Source: Didemnitutus sp041906465 (GTDB lineage Bacteria > Verrucomicrobiota > Verrucomicrobiia > Opitutales > Opitutaceae). From it: 64,000 bases of DNA. The position numbers and the translations under genes were made by a program. The stretch spans positions 434,001 through 498,000 of the forward strand of contig JAYRJE010000003.1 in the NCBI GenBank assembly GCA_041906465.1, written 5' to 3'. The notes under the pieces were generated by a model. The model was not told the DNA's origin. It did no database searches and saw only the letters and a program-made list of their open reading frames with translations. Of the stretch, positions 33,204-41,897 are shown one piece after another. Every line of letters starts with the position of its first letter. Positions within the stretch are counted from its first letter, which is position 1.

Positions 33204-34100
33204 CTCAACAACTTTCGATCAATAGCATCGGTTGGGCCGCGCTGCAGTAACTCGCCAGATTCTAGCGCCAATTGCTCGGCGGATCGAAGAGCTTGTTCGA
33301 GCGCCGGAATCGCATCGAGGCCGAACTTGCCTTCAACGAAGTCCTCGCGCTGTTTGGCGTCGGGTATGAATTTCTGAATAAGTCCGGCTAGCTCTAGTGT
33401 AGCTTTCTGCGCATCTTCGGACTTTAGGGCCGCAATATACGGATTGACTCCGTTACGTACCAAAACACCAACGATGCGATTCTGCATGCGATGCATTATT
33501 TGAGAAGGGATCACACTCTTCGAGCATTCGACCACGCTGGCGAGATCGAGGATCGCTTTCTCTTGGTCAAAATCGGAAACGGACTCAATCTGCGCACCGA
33601 TTTTCGCTCGACTCTCTCTAATCATCAGCGTTCCAGCGCTTGAAGCCGTATCGCTATTCAGCTTTTCGATCGCTTGGTTAATCATTTCCCCGAGTCGGAG
33701 GAGTTGGTGTAGGTCTAGATCGATTTGCCTCTCGAGTTCCTCGTCCTCATCGCGGAGAATGCTTGCCTTACCTGATTGGCCCGCAGCTTCCGCTGTTTCT
33801 GCGGATTTTCGAATCTCAAGCTGACGGAGCCCCGCAGCGCGAACAGCATAGAGCAATGTGTTGTGCTCAAGCACAAGGCCGGGCAAGAAAGCGGGACCCC
33901 AAATTCGAAAGCGACATAGGGGGCATCGGCTGCCTGGGACTGGCATCCCAAAATCGCTCGACTTGACGACATCGCGGAGGGCGGAGTAGAATATAATCTC
34001 GTGTGTGCGGATTTAATAGCAGCTCGCGGCCCGGAATTGCGGATTTCGCGCGCAGACAGCTCGAGACGGGAGCGCTTTTGGGGGCAGAGGAGGAGGGCAT
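33200..34100 (-). pseudogene. integrase companion gene, frameshifted near 34000
   Basis: The ATG at 34100 shares one base with the recombinase stop (TAATG) and opens with SSCLRAKSAIPGRELLLNPH. Around 33995-34017 coherent coding moves to the +1 frame, which reads EIIFYSALRDVVKSSDFGMP, then SRCPLCRFRIWGPAFLPGLV, LEHNTLLYAVRAAGLRQL, and continues openly to 33200 as a mostly helical region. The +1 frame has a stop (TAA) just before the shift and no start until an internal ATG at 33946, which would cut off a conserved-looking CxxC region. Either a one-base indel, a sequencing error at CACACAC, or a +1 recoding event. Family not recognised. Confidence 0.55.
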
Positions 34101-35461
34101 TAGGCTCCGTCGGGGGGGAAGTTGAAGAGCGAGAGGTCTGCGAGGTTCGATCGGGCTTCTCTTAGGGATTTTTCAGCATTCTGCAGAGCACAACGAATCG
34201 CTGCTTGGGAAGGGGCCGTATAAATCGCTGTGCTTGATGGGTGGCGATGGCGCATGAGGCGTTGCACGATTTGCGCCGGAATTCCCATCTCGTTCTTTAG
34301 GGTGGAGCCGTAGGTATGCCGGAGGGAGTGTGGGTTAGTCGCAGAGGTGATGCCCAATTTTTCACACGATGCCTCGAGAATTTGAGAAATGTTGCTCCGG
34401 GTCATCGGTTCACCGACTGACTTCCGAAGATTTACTAAATAGTACGGATGATGGCTTCCGATTCTTGCGCGTTCTTTTGCGTATTTGAGGTGCGCATTCC
34501 AAAAGAGTTTGCCAAACAGGTCGGGAAAGAGGAACACGGCTTCCGTGCTCCTATCGCGCATTGAATCGATATCGATACCTTTCCATCCAACGCGCCGCGA
34601 CCGTTTGTCGAGTTCTCTGGGCCGTAGGTTGTATATTTCCTTGAGAAATCCTTGGCGTGTATAGCGAGTTCCATTGTGATAGACTGCTCCGTATAGTGGG
34701 TCCGCCAAAACTACCCGTGCGACACGTTGGTCATGATCGTATGAGACGTCGGAGACGAACATCTGGAGCGCCTCTGAAATCCGCAGCCCAGCGCCTCCTA
34801 ATAGCAGCCAGATAATCAGGTTTCGGGGACTCGTCTCAAAATGAATCAGCTTGGTTAAGTTTTCCAGTCCCATGACCTTTTGAGGCGCTTTCCCAACTGC
34901 ACTTTCGCTCCCGATCCTTCGTTGTTCGCTGCGGTACGGTTCGAATTCCCGACTGATACGAATGCCCCGGCCCGCGTGTGTACGGGAGATCAGTTGCGGT
35001 AGCAGCGATGTTCTCTGTCGTGCTTCAATTGCCGTCAGCTGTGTCCACCAGTCGAGGGGCTGGATGACGCTCGGATTCGGATGTAGGGCTCGGACGTCGG
35101 GTTGGGTAACGAGCCAGTCAGTGAACTGATTAAGTGCCTGAAACTGGTTTTTGGCGGTTTTCAGCGTCGTCTCCGGCCACGCGATCCCAGGTTTTCTGCC
35201 TCTTAGTGCGGCCCAGAAGCCGGAGAGTAGGTCGCGACCGCTTTCTTGTGCGCCGAACTTTTCGTGGTACCCGTGAAAACGCGAGAGTGCCAAGGCGTAT
35301 CTGTGGAGTGTCGAAGAGCTCGCTTGTTTCTCTTCGGCAAGATGGAGAAGGAACCGTAGGATCGTCTGTTCGATTGAGTCCCCCGCGACGACCACGGGCA
35401 CCCACCTGCATGTTTCTTTTCCGCCTCCCCGTGTTAACTCAATTTCAACCACGGTGGCCAT
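34100..35461 (-). CDS. tyrosine recombinase / integrase
   Basis: 453 residues. All catalytic residues are visible: Arg227 (GGAGLRISEAL), His378-x-x-Arg381 (NPHSLRHTYGS), His405/His407 (RLMRHRHPSS) and the nucleophile Tyr414 (TAIYTAPS). The N-terminal part (about 25-160) resembles a SAM-like core-binding domain (ILRFLLHLAEEKQASSSTLH, RYALALSRFHGYHEKF). It should integrate and excise the island. It lies at the island edge, 40 bases from the interrupted host gene and on the same strand, the common arrangement for an integrase next to its attachment site. Confidence 0.92.
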   Translation of the reverse strand: MATVVEIELTRGGGKETCRWVPVVVAGDSIEQTILRFLLHLAEEKQASSSTLHRYALALSRFHGYHEKFGAQESGRDLLSGFWAALRGRKPGIAWPETTLKTAKNQFQALNQFTDWLVTQPDVRALHPNPSVIQPLDWWTQLTAIEARQRTSLLPQLISRTHAGRGIRISREFEPYRSEQRRIGSESAVGKAPQKVMGLENLTKLIHFETSPRNLIIWLLLGGAGLRISEALQMFVSDVSYDHDQRVARVVLADPLYGAVYHNGTRYTRQGFLKEIYNLRPRELDKRSRRVGWKGIDIDSMRDRSTEAVFLFPDLFGKLFWNAHLKYAKERARIGSHHPYYLVNLRKSVGEPMTRSNISQILEASCEKLGITSATNPHSLRHTYGSTLKNEMGIPAQIVQRLMRHRHPSSTAIYTAPSQAAIRCALQNAEKSLREARSNLADLSLFNFPPDGA

Positions 35462-35501
35462 GGTTGAATGGAGTTACTTGCCATAACTAATGTCAATCGG
35501 A

Positions 35502-35972
35502 TTAACGCCTGACTCGTTCGGTCTCGAATTTCCCCTCTTTGGGCAGTTGGAGTTGCTTGATCGCTATTGCGCTAACGGGGAGCTTCGTTTTGATCCAGAG
35601 TTCGGACTCCTTGAAATACTTCGCGCTGGCGCTCTCGAGGGCCTCGCCGACGGATTTCACCGGCAGCATGCGGCCGCGCTTCGAGGCGTTGAAATCGTAG
35701 GCGCCCTTGAAAATGCGGTCGGTTGTCGAGAAGGGGCTGGCGTTCTCCGGGATCTGCACGACCCAGCCGACCATGTCCTTCTCGGGCAGCTTGCCCTCCG
35801 GGTCGGAGAGAAGAATGACGAACTGCTTCTTGGGCGGCGGCGGCTTGATGTCCTCGTCGGCGGCGGGCTGCGTGACCTCGTTCATCGCCTCCACGATCTC
35901 GCGCAGGAGTTCGGGCTCGAGCTTGTGCTTCTTGAGGATCTCGGCGACTTGGCTGACTTCGATTTTGGCCAT
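35502..35972 (-). CDS. conserved host protein; likely integration target
   Basis: 156 residues, no family recognised. Helical N-terminus (AKIEVSQVAEILKKHKLEPE, LLREIVEAMNEV), a Pro-rich linker (KPPPPKK) and a beta-rich core (QFVILLSDPEGKLPEKDMVG, WVVQIPENASPFSTTDRIFK, GAYDFNASKRGRMLPVKSVG). The last 25 or so codons change character (ATA, AGG, CGA codons) and appear supplied by the island. The original end seems to be the fragment at 29400-29522. ATG at 35972 preferred over a start 33 bases upstream. Confidence 0.7.
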   Translation of the reverse strand: MAKIEVSQVAEILKKHKLEPELLREIVEAMNEVTQPAADEDIKPPPPKKQFVILLSDPEGKLPEKDMVGWVVQIPENASPFSTTDRIFKGAYDFNASKRGRMLPVKSVGEALESASAKYFKESELWIKTKLPVSAIAIKQLQLPKEGKFETERVRR

Positions 35973-36063
35973 GAGTGGAAAGTGGGAAACTTCCACGAAA
36001 CACACGAACTCCGCCGAAACTCAAATCAAACTTCCGGCGCCCGTCCGACCCCAGGCGTCCAGA

Positions 36064-36092
36064 CGGTTTGTAACGTATTATGTTACAAACCG
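36064..36092. promoter_or_regulatory. 29-bp near-perfect palindrome (GTAACGTATTATGTTAC core)
   Basis: Arms 36064-36077 and 36079-36092 match with one mismatch around a central T at 36078. The core is almost identical to the palindrome at 41898-41920. It lies about 160-170 bases upstream of the LytS-like kinase start and about 90 bases upstream of the minus-strand host gene. Operator or mobile palindrome; undecided. Confidence 0.7.
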
Positions 36093-36253
36093 GTTTGGCG
36101 GGGGCGAGAAGCGGAGGACGACGGCGTGGGGCGGAACGATAGGGCCGTCGGGACAATGGTCGTCGCAATTTTCCCAATGATCGTCGCTGCGAGGTCGAGG
36201 CGGTCGGCGCGGCGGTCGACGGTCGCGTTGACTCCTTTCTCCTCCTGTCCACC

Positions 36254-37402
36254 GTGCCTCGCATGCGCGCTGCCTCGCGCTCCTTTCCCGATCCTTCCGC
36301 GCCGCCCGTGGCTTGGCGGACGGTGTTTGGCATCTGGACGATCGTGGGCGTGCTGCTGGTCATCCAGACGTATGTCAGCGGGTTCGACCGGCTGCCGACC
36401 ACCCTGCGGGGCCACGGCTACACGATTGCGGCGCAGCTGGTGCGCGCCTGGATCTGGGCCGCGCTGACACCGGGCGTGTTCTGGCTGCGCCGCTATCTGG
36501 CGGCGAATCACCCGCAGATCGCGGTGCGGTTTGGCCTGCACACGCTCGCGGCACTGACGATCTTCACCTTCGGCAACCTGGTCCGGCTCTGGACGATTTA
36601 TTTCGCGTTCGGGTATTTCCGCCCGGAGGACAAGTCGCCCTCGTTCGTCCTCACGCAACTCGATGCGCGCAGCCTGATCGATCTCTACCTCTACGCCCTG
36701 CTCGTCGCCGTCGGCTACATCACCGATCTGATGGCGCAGCGGCGAGACGATGAGCGCCGGGCGGAAAGGCTGCGGGTCCAGCTCGCGCAAGCCGAGCTCG
36801 CGGCGTTGCGCCAGCAAATCCAGCCGCACTTTCTCTTCAACGCCCACAACGCCATCGCCGCGCTCATTCGCGAGCGCGAGAACGACAAGGCCGTCGATGC
36901 GATCACGCAGCTCTCGGCGCTCCTGCGGCAGCTGATGGAGCACGCCGGCAAGCCCGAGATCGAGCTCTGGCGCGAACTCGATTACGCGCAGGCTTACCTC
37001 GCGATCGAGAAACTCCGTCTCGAAGAGCGGCTGATCGTGCGGTTCCTCATCGACGACGACTGCCTCGACGTGAGGGTGCCGACGCTGATTCTCCAGCCGA
37101 TCGTCGAGAACGCCGTGCGTCACGGCATCGCCCAGCGGCGCAATCCCGGCACGCTCACGCTCGTCGCTCGGCGAGACGGCGGCTTTCTCGAGATCGAGGT
37201 GACGAACGACGCCTCCGAGTTTGCCGAATCGACTGCGCGCGGCCGGGGCGTCGGGCTGGGCTCCACGCGTTCGCGACTGGAGCGCACCTTCGGGAGCACG
37301 CTGCGTTTCGATTGTGCCTTCAACCAAGGCGGCGTCTCGCGCGTCACGATCCGTTTTCCGGTTCGTGCGCCGTCTGGCGCGCCGTCCGCTGTCACTGCAT
37401 GA
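36254..37402 (+). CDS. LytS/YehU-type sensor histidine kinase
   Basis: 382 residues. Four hydrophobic segments in residues about 22-160 (WRTVFGIWTIVGVLLVIQTY, IAAQLVRAWIWAALTPGVFW, FGLHTLAALTIFTFGNLV, LIDLYLYALLVAVGYITDLM), then a His_kinase domain with the H-box QQIQPHFLFNAHN (His192) and a HATPase with LILQPIVENAVRHGIA and GVGLGSTRSRLERTFG. It overlaps the response-regulator gene by 4 bases, so the two form one unit. Signal unknown. The start is a GTG at 36254 or the ATG at 36263. Confidence 0.9.
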   Translation: MPRMRAASRSFPDPSAPPVAWRTVFGIWTIVGVLLVIQTYVSGFDRLPTTLRGHGYTIAAQLVRAWIWAALTPGVFWLRRYLAANHPQIAVRFGLHTLAALTIFTFGNLVRLWTIYFAFGYFRPEDKSPSFVLTQLDARSLIDLYLYALLVAVGYITDLMAQRRDDERRAERLRVQLAQAELAALRQQIQPHFLFNAHNAIAALIRERENDKAVDAITQLSALLRQLMEHAGKPEIELWRELDYAQAYLAIEKLRLEERLIVRFLIDDDCLDVRVPTLILQPIVENAVRHGIAQRRNPGTLTLVARRDGGFLEIEVTNDASEFAESTARGRGVGLGSTRSRLERTFGSTLRFDCAFNQGGVSRVTIRFPVRAPSGAPSAVTA

Positions 37403-38208
37403 ACAAAATCTCCACGCTTATTGCCGACGACGAGAAGCCTGCCCGGCGCATCCTGCGCCAGCTTGTGCTGAACGACGAGGAACTCGAACTGGTCGGCGAA
37501 GCCATGGACGGCCACCAAACCCTCGAACAGATCCGCGCCTTGCGTCCCCGCCTGTTGCTGCTCGACGTGCAGATGCCGGGCAGGACTGGACTCGACGTTC
37601 TCAACGCCTTGCCGGCGGGCGAGCGTCCGGAGGTCGTGTTCGTCACCGCGCACGACAACCACGCGCTGAGCGCCTTCGATTACCACGCAGTCGATTACCT
37701 TGTGAAGCCGTTCACCGATGCGCGCTTTCATCGCGCGATCGACCGGGTGAAGCACCGCATCCAGCACGGCAATTTTTCAGCCGCGGAGAACGCGCTTCGC
37801 GCCCTGGCGGCGCAGCTTCAGCAACAGGCCGGGACGCCGCCCGGCGTCGAGCCGGCGGCGCCCAGCTACGAGAACGCCCGCCTGGCGGTCAAAGTCGACG
37901 GGGAGCTGCACTTCGTAAAGCAGCGCGATCTGCGCTGGGTCGAAAGCCAGGGCGACTACATCAACCTGCATCTGCACGACCGCCGCCTGATGATCCGCAT
38001 GCCGATGAAGCGCGTGGAGCAGCTGCTGCACCCGACGCAGTTCGTGCGCATCCACAAATCCACGCTGATCAACATCGCCTGTCTTGAGCGCATCGTCGCG
38101 ACGTCGTCGTGCACGCAGGCCGCGCGACTGGATGACGGCACGACGCTGCTGATCGGTCCGGCCTTCCGGCGTAATCTCGATCGAGTAAAGCACCCGGCGA
38201 TGGCGTGA
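37399..38208 (+). CDS. LytTR-family response regulator
   Basis: 269 residues. Receiver domain with phospho-acceptor Asp56 (RLLLLDVQMPGRTGLDVL) and the conserved KPF (YLVKPFTDARFHRAIDRV). The C-terminal LytTR DNA-binding domain has LHFVKQRDLRWVESQGDYIN and FVRIHKSTLINIACLERIVA. Partner of the kinase, with which it overlaps by ATGA. LytTR regulators bind imperfect repeats upstream of targets; the nearby TonB receptor and the membrane protein downstream are candidate targets. Confidence 0.93.
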   Translation: MNKISTLIADDEKPARRILRQLVLNDEELELVGEAMDGHQTLEQIRALRPRLLLLDVQMPGRTGLDVLNALPAGERPEVVFVTAHDNHALSAFDYHAVDYLVKPFTDARFHRAIDRVKHRIQHGNFSAAENALRALAAQLQQQAGTPPGVEPAAPSYENARLAVKVDGELHFVKQRDLRWVESQGDYINLHLHDRRLMIRMPMKRVEQLLHPTQFVRIHKSTLINIACLERIVATSSCTQAARLDDGTTLLIGPAFRRNLDRVKHPAMA

Positions 38209-38218
38209 GCAGTGAAAC

Positions 38219-38292
38219 GTAGGTGGTGCGCTTGCACGCCACGTTGGTCGCGGCATCGGATCGGGCAAGTTGCGCGCCAGCGCGCCACCTAC
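38219..38292. repeat. inverted repeat with GTAGGTGGCGCGC-type ends, copy 2
   Basis: GTAGGTGGTGCGC (38219-38231) and GCGCGCCACCTAC (38280-38292) pair with one mismatch. Same family as 17015-17080. It lies directly after the response-regulator stop. Confidence 0.7.
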
Positions 38293-38394
38293 CTCGCTTC
38301 GGCGATCACCGTTTTCCGAGTCGCTCGTCGTTCTTCTGGCCATGCTCACCGCGGCGGGCTGGAACGCGCGGCGCCCGCCGTGATTGTTCACTCC

Positions 38395-38874
38395 ATGACT
38401 TCGAATCTTCCTCGACTCTCTATCGCCGAAGTTGCGGCTGTCGTGCTGCCGGCTGGTCTGGTCTGCGCCGTGACGGACATCAGTTACATTATCGTGCTGG
38501 TGCTGATCAAGGGCGGCAGTCCGGTTCACATGCTGCAGGGCATCGCGTTCAGTGTGCTCGGCAAGGCGACCTACACGGGCGGGGTGTCCACGATGTTACT
38601 CGGGCTCGCGCTGCACACCGGCATCGCGCTGACGGCGGCGGCGGTGTTCTTCGTCGTCCATCGAGTTTCGAAATTGGTGCGGCAGCACTGGTTCGCGGGC
38701 GGAGTGCTGTTCGGCGCGCTGGTCTACGTGTTCATGCAGTTGGTGGCGCTGCCACTGACCCGTCTGCCGCATCAAACGTTTCCGCCGCCGAACTGGATTC
38801 CGGTTTTCGTCGCGCACATCACGGCGGTCGGACCGGTGATCGCGGCGGTGACGCACTGGCGGAGTGTGCGCTAG
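38395..38874 (+). CDS. small four-helix membrane protein, function unknown
   Basis: 159 residues with four hydrophobic stretches: IAEVAAVVLPAGLVCAVTDI, STMLLGLALHTGIALTAAAV, FAGGVLFGALVYVFMQLVAL and VFVAHITAVGPVIAAVTHW. It may belong to the YagU/DUF1440-like group of inner-membrane proteins, but I am not sure. The ATG at 38395 begins the first plausible helix after a polar MTSNLPRLS. It lies downstream of the two-component pair, about 190 bases away beyond a repeat. Confidence 0.7.
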   Translation: MTSNLPRLSIAEVAAVVLPAGLVCAVTDISYIIVLVLIKGGSPVHMLQGIAFSVLGKATYTGGVSTMLLGLALHTGIALTAAAVFFVVHRVSKLVRQHWFAGGVLFGALVYVFMQLVALPLTRLPHQTFPPPNWIPVFVAHITAVGPVIAAVTHWRSVR

Positions 38875-38900
38875 GTTGCACGCTCTCGCTTCACGCAAAA

Positions 38901-38926
38901 GAAGGCCGGACTCGCGTCCGGCCTTC
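38901..38926. terminator. bidirectional terminator between convergent genes
   Basis: GAAGGCCGGA (38901-38910) and TCCGGCCTTC (38917-38926) form a perfect 10-base stem with a CTCGCG loop. T-rich on the plus side (GTGTTTTCC) and A-rich before it (CGCAAAA), so it can serve both the membrane protein gene and the minus-strand TonB receptor gene. Confidence 0.85.
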
Positions 38927-38956
38927 GTGTTTTCCGAGTGCGGCGTGGCGACGGGC

Positions 38957-41728
38957 TCAGAACTTGTAGCTCGCTGAGACGAAGAATGTGCGACCGAACA
39001 TGTCGTAGGTGTTGATATCGTGGAATTGGTCCTGCTCGCTGCCGATGAACGGTGGGTCGGCACTGAAGACGTTGTTCACGCCCACGGTGAGGCGCAGGCC
39101 CTGGAGCCAGCGATTGCTCCAGCTGCGGAAGGCGTAGGTCGCGCGGAAATCGTAGCTGTCGTAGGAGTCGACCTTCGGCGTGCCCGGCGAGCCCATGTCG
39201 GTGACTTCGGGGATGAAGGTCTGCGACGCGCCGATGGTCCAGTCGTGAAGGTTCCAATCGAGCGACGTGAAGGTGCGCCAGCGCGGAAACGTGCTGGTGC
39301 CGTTGAACGTGCCGGAGAAGTCCACTGGATCGGTCGTGGGCAGCGATTGCTGCACGTAGCGGTGGATGTAGGTGCCAGCGATGCTGGCGTTGAAGCGCCC
39401 CCAGGTGCGGGTGTCGTAAACGTAGTCAAGGCGCAGATCGGCGCCGTCCTGCCAGTTGCCGGCGATGTTGCGGGCGGGATTGGTGACCCAGACGGCGTCG
39501 CTCGCGCCGGCGGTGACCTGTCCGGGCGCGGTGATGGGCGCGCCGTCCGCGAAGTGCGGCTCGCCGGCGACGCTGGTGCCGAGGCGCACCATGCTGGCGT
39601 AGGGCGAGGCGGGACCGAAACGCTCGACGGACTGCAGGAGCGTCGTGATCGGGATCGTGCCGACGAGATCGCGCTCATCGATGTTGAACCAGTCGAGGCT
39701 GAGGGTGAGGCCCTTCACCTTACGCGGCGACCAGACGAAGCCCGTGGTCCAGCTGCGCGATTGCGACGGCACGAGGGCCGGATTCGAACCGCCCGTCGAG
39801 CGATACTGGCGATTGGCGGTGCGGCCGATGGGATTGCCGGCGGCGTCGTAGCGGTCGAGCGCGAACGAGTTGGTGAAACCGGAATTCGAGGGGCCCATCA
39901 ACGAGAACAGTGTGGGCGCGGTGAACGACTCGCCGTAGGTGGCGCGGAAGACGAGCTCGTCGTCGAACGGCATCCAGCGCAGCGAATACTTCGGCACGAG
40001 CGGATCGGTGGTGGTGCTGTAAAGCTCCTTGCGGGCTGCGAGCGTGAACTCGAGGACCTTGGCGCCGGGGGCCGTGAAGCTCCCGCCGAAGACCGGCACG
40101 CGCAACTCGGCAGAGCCCGCGTCGACACTTTGCTTACCGGCGAACGGCTGCGTCGGCGTGCCTTGCAGCCACAGACCGAGTCGGTCGTTGCGGTCGTTGT
40201 TCATCGAGGTGCGCTCGGTGCGCGTCTCGACGCCGAGGCCGAGCTGAACTGCTCCGGCGGGCAGCGTGAAGATCTCGCCGGAGGCGCGGAGGTCCCAGCT
40301 GATGAGCTGGCTGACGTAATCCTGATAGCCGTTGCCGAGCATGCCCTCGATCACGCCGGGCGCCTGCACGCGGGCGAACGGGTTGTAAGTGAGGTTCAAC
40401 ACGGCGGTGTTATAGGCGTTTGTGTCGATCAGGTTGAACTGGGTGAGGTGCTGCGTGCTGCGGTTCACGTTCACGGCCGCTTCCCATTTCCAGGAGTCGG
40501 CGATCGTGCCGCGCAGGCCGAAAACGCCGCGCAGACCGAGCGCATCGCCTTCGCGCAAACGCGGGAAGGCGATGAAACGGTTGCGTGCTTGGACGCTCAC
40601 GTTGAACGGATTGTTCGGGTTGTCGGCGGCGACGTTGCCGGAAACCGGCTGGGCGTTCAGCGAGCTCCACGTGTAGCTCGAGGTCGCGAGGATGTCGGCA
40701 AATGCGCTGACGTGGTCGTTCAGCTTGTGGTCGACGGCAATCGTGCCGCTGCGGCGATTGGTCTTGATGGCCATCGTCGACTTCAGCGAGAGGTCGAAGA
40801 AGTTGAGGATCTGATTGCCGTCGTAGGGGCCGGAGTAGATGCCTTGTGCGACGAGATCGGCGATCGAGAGATCGGTGTTCTGCGGCGGGGCGTTGCGGTT
40901 CGGGTTCAGGTAATAGAACGTGTTGCCGCTGTCGGCGGTGATGACGCCGGCGTAGGTGCCGGTGCGGAACAGGTTCTGCGCCCACGGCCGCTCGTATTGG
41001 TAGAGCGGATCGGAGCTGCGCCATTCGGCGGAGACGGTCGCCTGCGTGCGATCGTTGCCGACGCCGAACGTCGCGTAAGCGCGCCGCGTCGCGCGGTTGC
41101 CGGCATCGGGCGACCAGCTGTAGTTGCCGCCGACTTCGACGCCGCGGAAGTTGGTTTTCAGGATGACGTTCACGACGCCGGAGACGGCATCCGAGCCGTA
41201 GGTTGCGGAGGCGCCGTCGCCGAGGACTTCGATGCGTTCGACCGCGGCGACGGGGATGAGCGACACGTCGACGAACGCGCCGCCGCCGGTCGCGGCGACG
41301 GGCGAGATCGCGGCGCGCCGGCCGTTGATCAGGACGAGCGTGGAGCGGTTGCGCAGCGACACTGTGGAGGCGCCGTTGGTGGCATTGGCGCGGGTGTTGC
41401 CGTTGTCCTCGCCGAGATTGCCGCGGCCGAAGAAGAACGGATTGGCCTTTTTCAGGACGTCGGTGAGGTCGTTGTTCAGGCCGGTGTTGGCGATGTCGGC
41501 TGCGGTCATCACCGTGACGGGCACGGCGGGCGTGTCGGCCGCGATGGGGATGAGCGAGCCGGTGACGACGAACCTGTCGAGTTTGAGGGTCTCGTCCTTG
41601 GTGGCGTCGGGAGCGGGAGTGGCGGTTTGCGCGGAGACGAAGCCCGGCGCGGACAGCAGGGCAGCGAAGCCGAGGCAATAAAGCCGGCGGCACGCCGCCT
41701 GCGCAGTGCGGATGCGTTCTGGGATCAT
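38957..41728 (-). CDS. TonB-dependent outer-membrane receptor
   Basis: 923 residues. Signal peptide (CLGFAALLSAPGFVSAQ), a TonB-box-like start (LKLDRFVVTGSLIPIAADTP), a plug domain (VTVMTAADIANTGLNNDLTD, then STLVLINGRRAAI, VERIEVLGDGASATYGSDAV, SGVVNVILKTNFRG) and a long beta-barrel ending SYKF, with a terminal aromatic residue as in outer-membrane barrels. It imports siderophores, vitamins or oligosaccharides; the substrate is not evident. Such receptors with GxxAF/VxDVSLIP plugs are abundant in Opitutaceae. The ATG at 41728 starts the signal peptide; the open frame upstream to 41992 includes a palindrome and is not coding. Confidence 0.93.
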   Translation of the reverse strand: MIPERIRTAQAACRRLYCLGFAALLSAPGFVSAQTATPAPDATKDETLKLDRFVVTGSLIPIAADTPAVPVTVMTAADIANTGLNNDLTDVLKKANPFFFGRGNLGEDNGNTRANATNGASTVSLRNRSTLVLINGRRAAISPVAATGGGAFVDVSLIPVAAVERIEVLGDGASATYGSDAVSGVVNVILKTNFRGVEVGGNYSWSPDAGNRATRRAYATFGVGNDRTQATVSAEWRSSDPLYQYERPWAQNLFRTGTYAGVITADSGNTFYYLNPNRNAPPQNTDLSIADLVAQGIYSGPYDGNQILNFFDLSLKSTMAIKTNRRSGTIAVDHKLNDHVSAFADILATSSYTWSSLNAQPVSGNVAADNPNNPFNVSVQARNRFIAFPRLREGDALGLRGVFGLRGTIADSWKWEAAVNVNRSTQHLTQFNLIDTNAYNTAVLNLTYNPFARVQAPGVIEGMLGNGYQDYVSQLISWDLRASGEIFTLPAGAVQLGLGVETRTERTSMNNDRNDRLGLWLQGTPTQPFAGKQSVDAGSAELRVPVFGGSFTAPGAKVLEFTLAARKELYSTTTDPLVPKYSLRWMPFDDELVFRATYGESFTAPTLFSLMGPSNSGFTNSFALDRYDAAGNPIGRTANRQYRSTGGSNPALVPSQSRSWTTGFVWSPRKVKGLTLSLDWFNIDERDLVGTIPITTLLQSVERFGPASPYASMVRLGTSVAGEPHFADGAPITAPGQVTAGASDAVWVTNPARNIAGNWQDGADLRLDYVYDTRTWGRFNASIAGTYIHRYVQQSLPTTDPVDFSGTFNGTSTFPRWRTFTSLDWNLHDWTIGASQTFIPEVTDMGSPGTPKVDSYDSYDFRATYAFRSWSNRWLQGLRLTVGVNNVFSADPPFIGSEQDQFHDINTYDMFGRTFFVSASYKF

Positions 41729-41897
41729 GTGTTGTTGGTGTCGGAAAGCGCGCGGCGGAATGCCGGCGCTCGCACGCGCGAGGACGCCGCGCTGCGCTGA
41801 AGCCGCAATGCGCGCGCGGCAACCATGGGGAAGGGCGCGGCGACCATTGGGGAAACGCGCGATTCGGTTGGTGGAGTTTCTGCGCGGCCGATGGGGA

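Larger units (their letters stand above)
29523..35501. mobile_element. integrated genomic island with tyrosine recombinase
   Basis: About 6 kb of visibly lower GC and different codon use than both flanks. It holds, in transcription order on the minus strand, a tyrosine recombinase, two companion genes overlapping it and each other, a chimeric helicase, and remnants of a DNA methylase. The right edge lies in or at the end of the gene ending at 35502; the left edge lies near 29523, beside that gene's apparent original 3' end. Exact attachment sites are not clear; only a short CTCCC is shared at the proposed junctions. No replication or conjugation genes are seen. From about 29523 to 29900 nothing coding can be supported. 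Confidence 0.75.

Noticed and set aside
30099..35461. Naming the island a known defence system (DISARM, BREX) or a known recombinase trio
   Set aside because: The helicase is a chimera, the methylase is a fragment, and the companion proteins are not recognised, so no named system can be supported.
35490..36467. 325-codon plus-strand frame across the integration target and the promoter region
   Set aside because: It is antisense to the host gene in its first half and runs through the 29-bp palindrome; no domain is visible.
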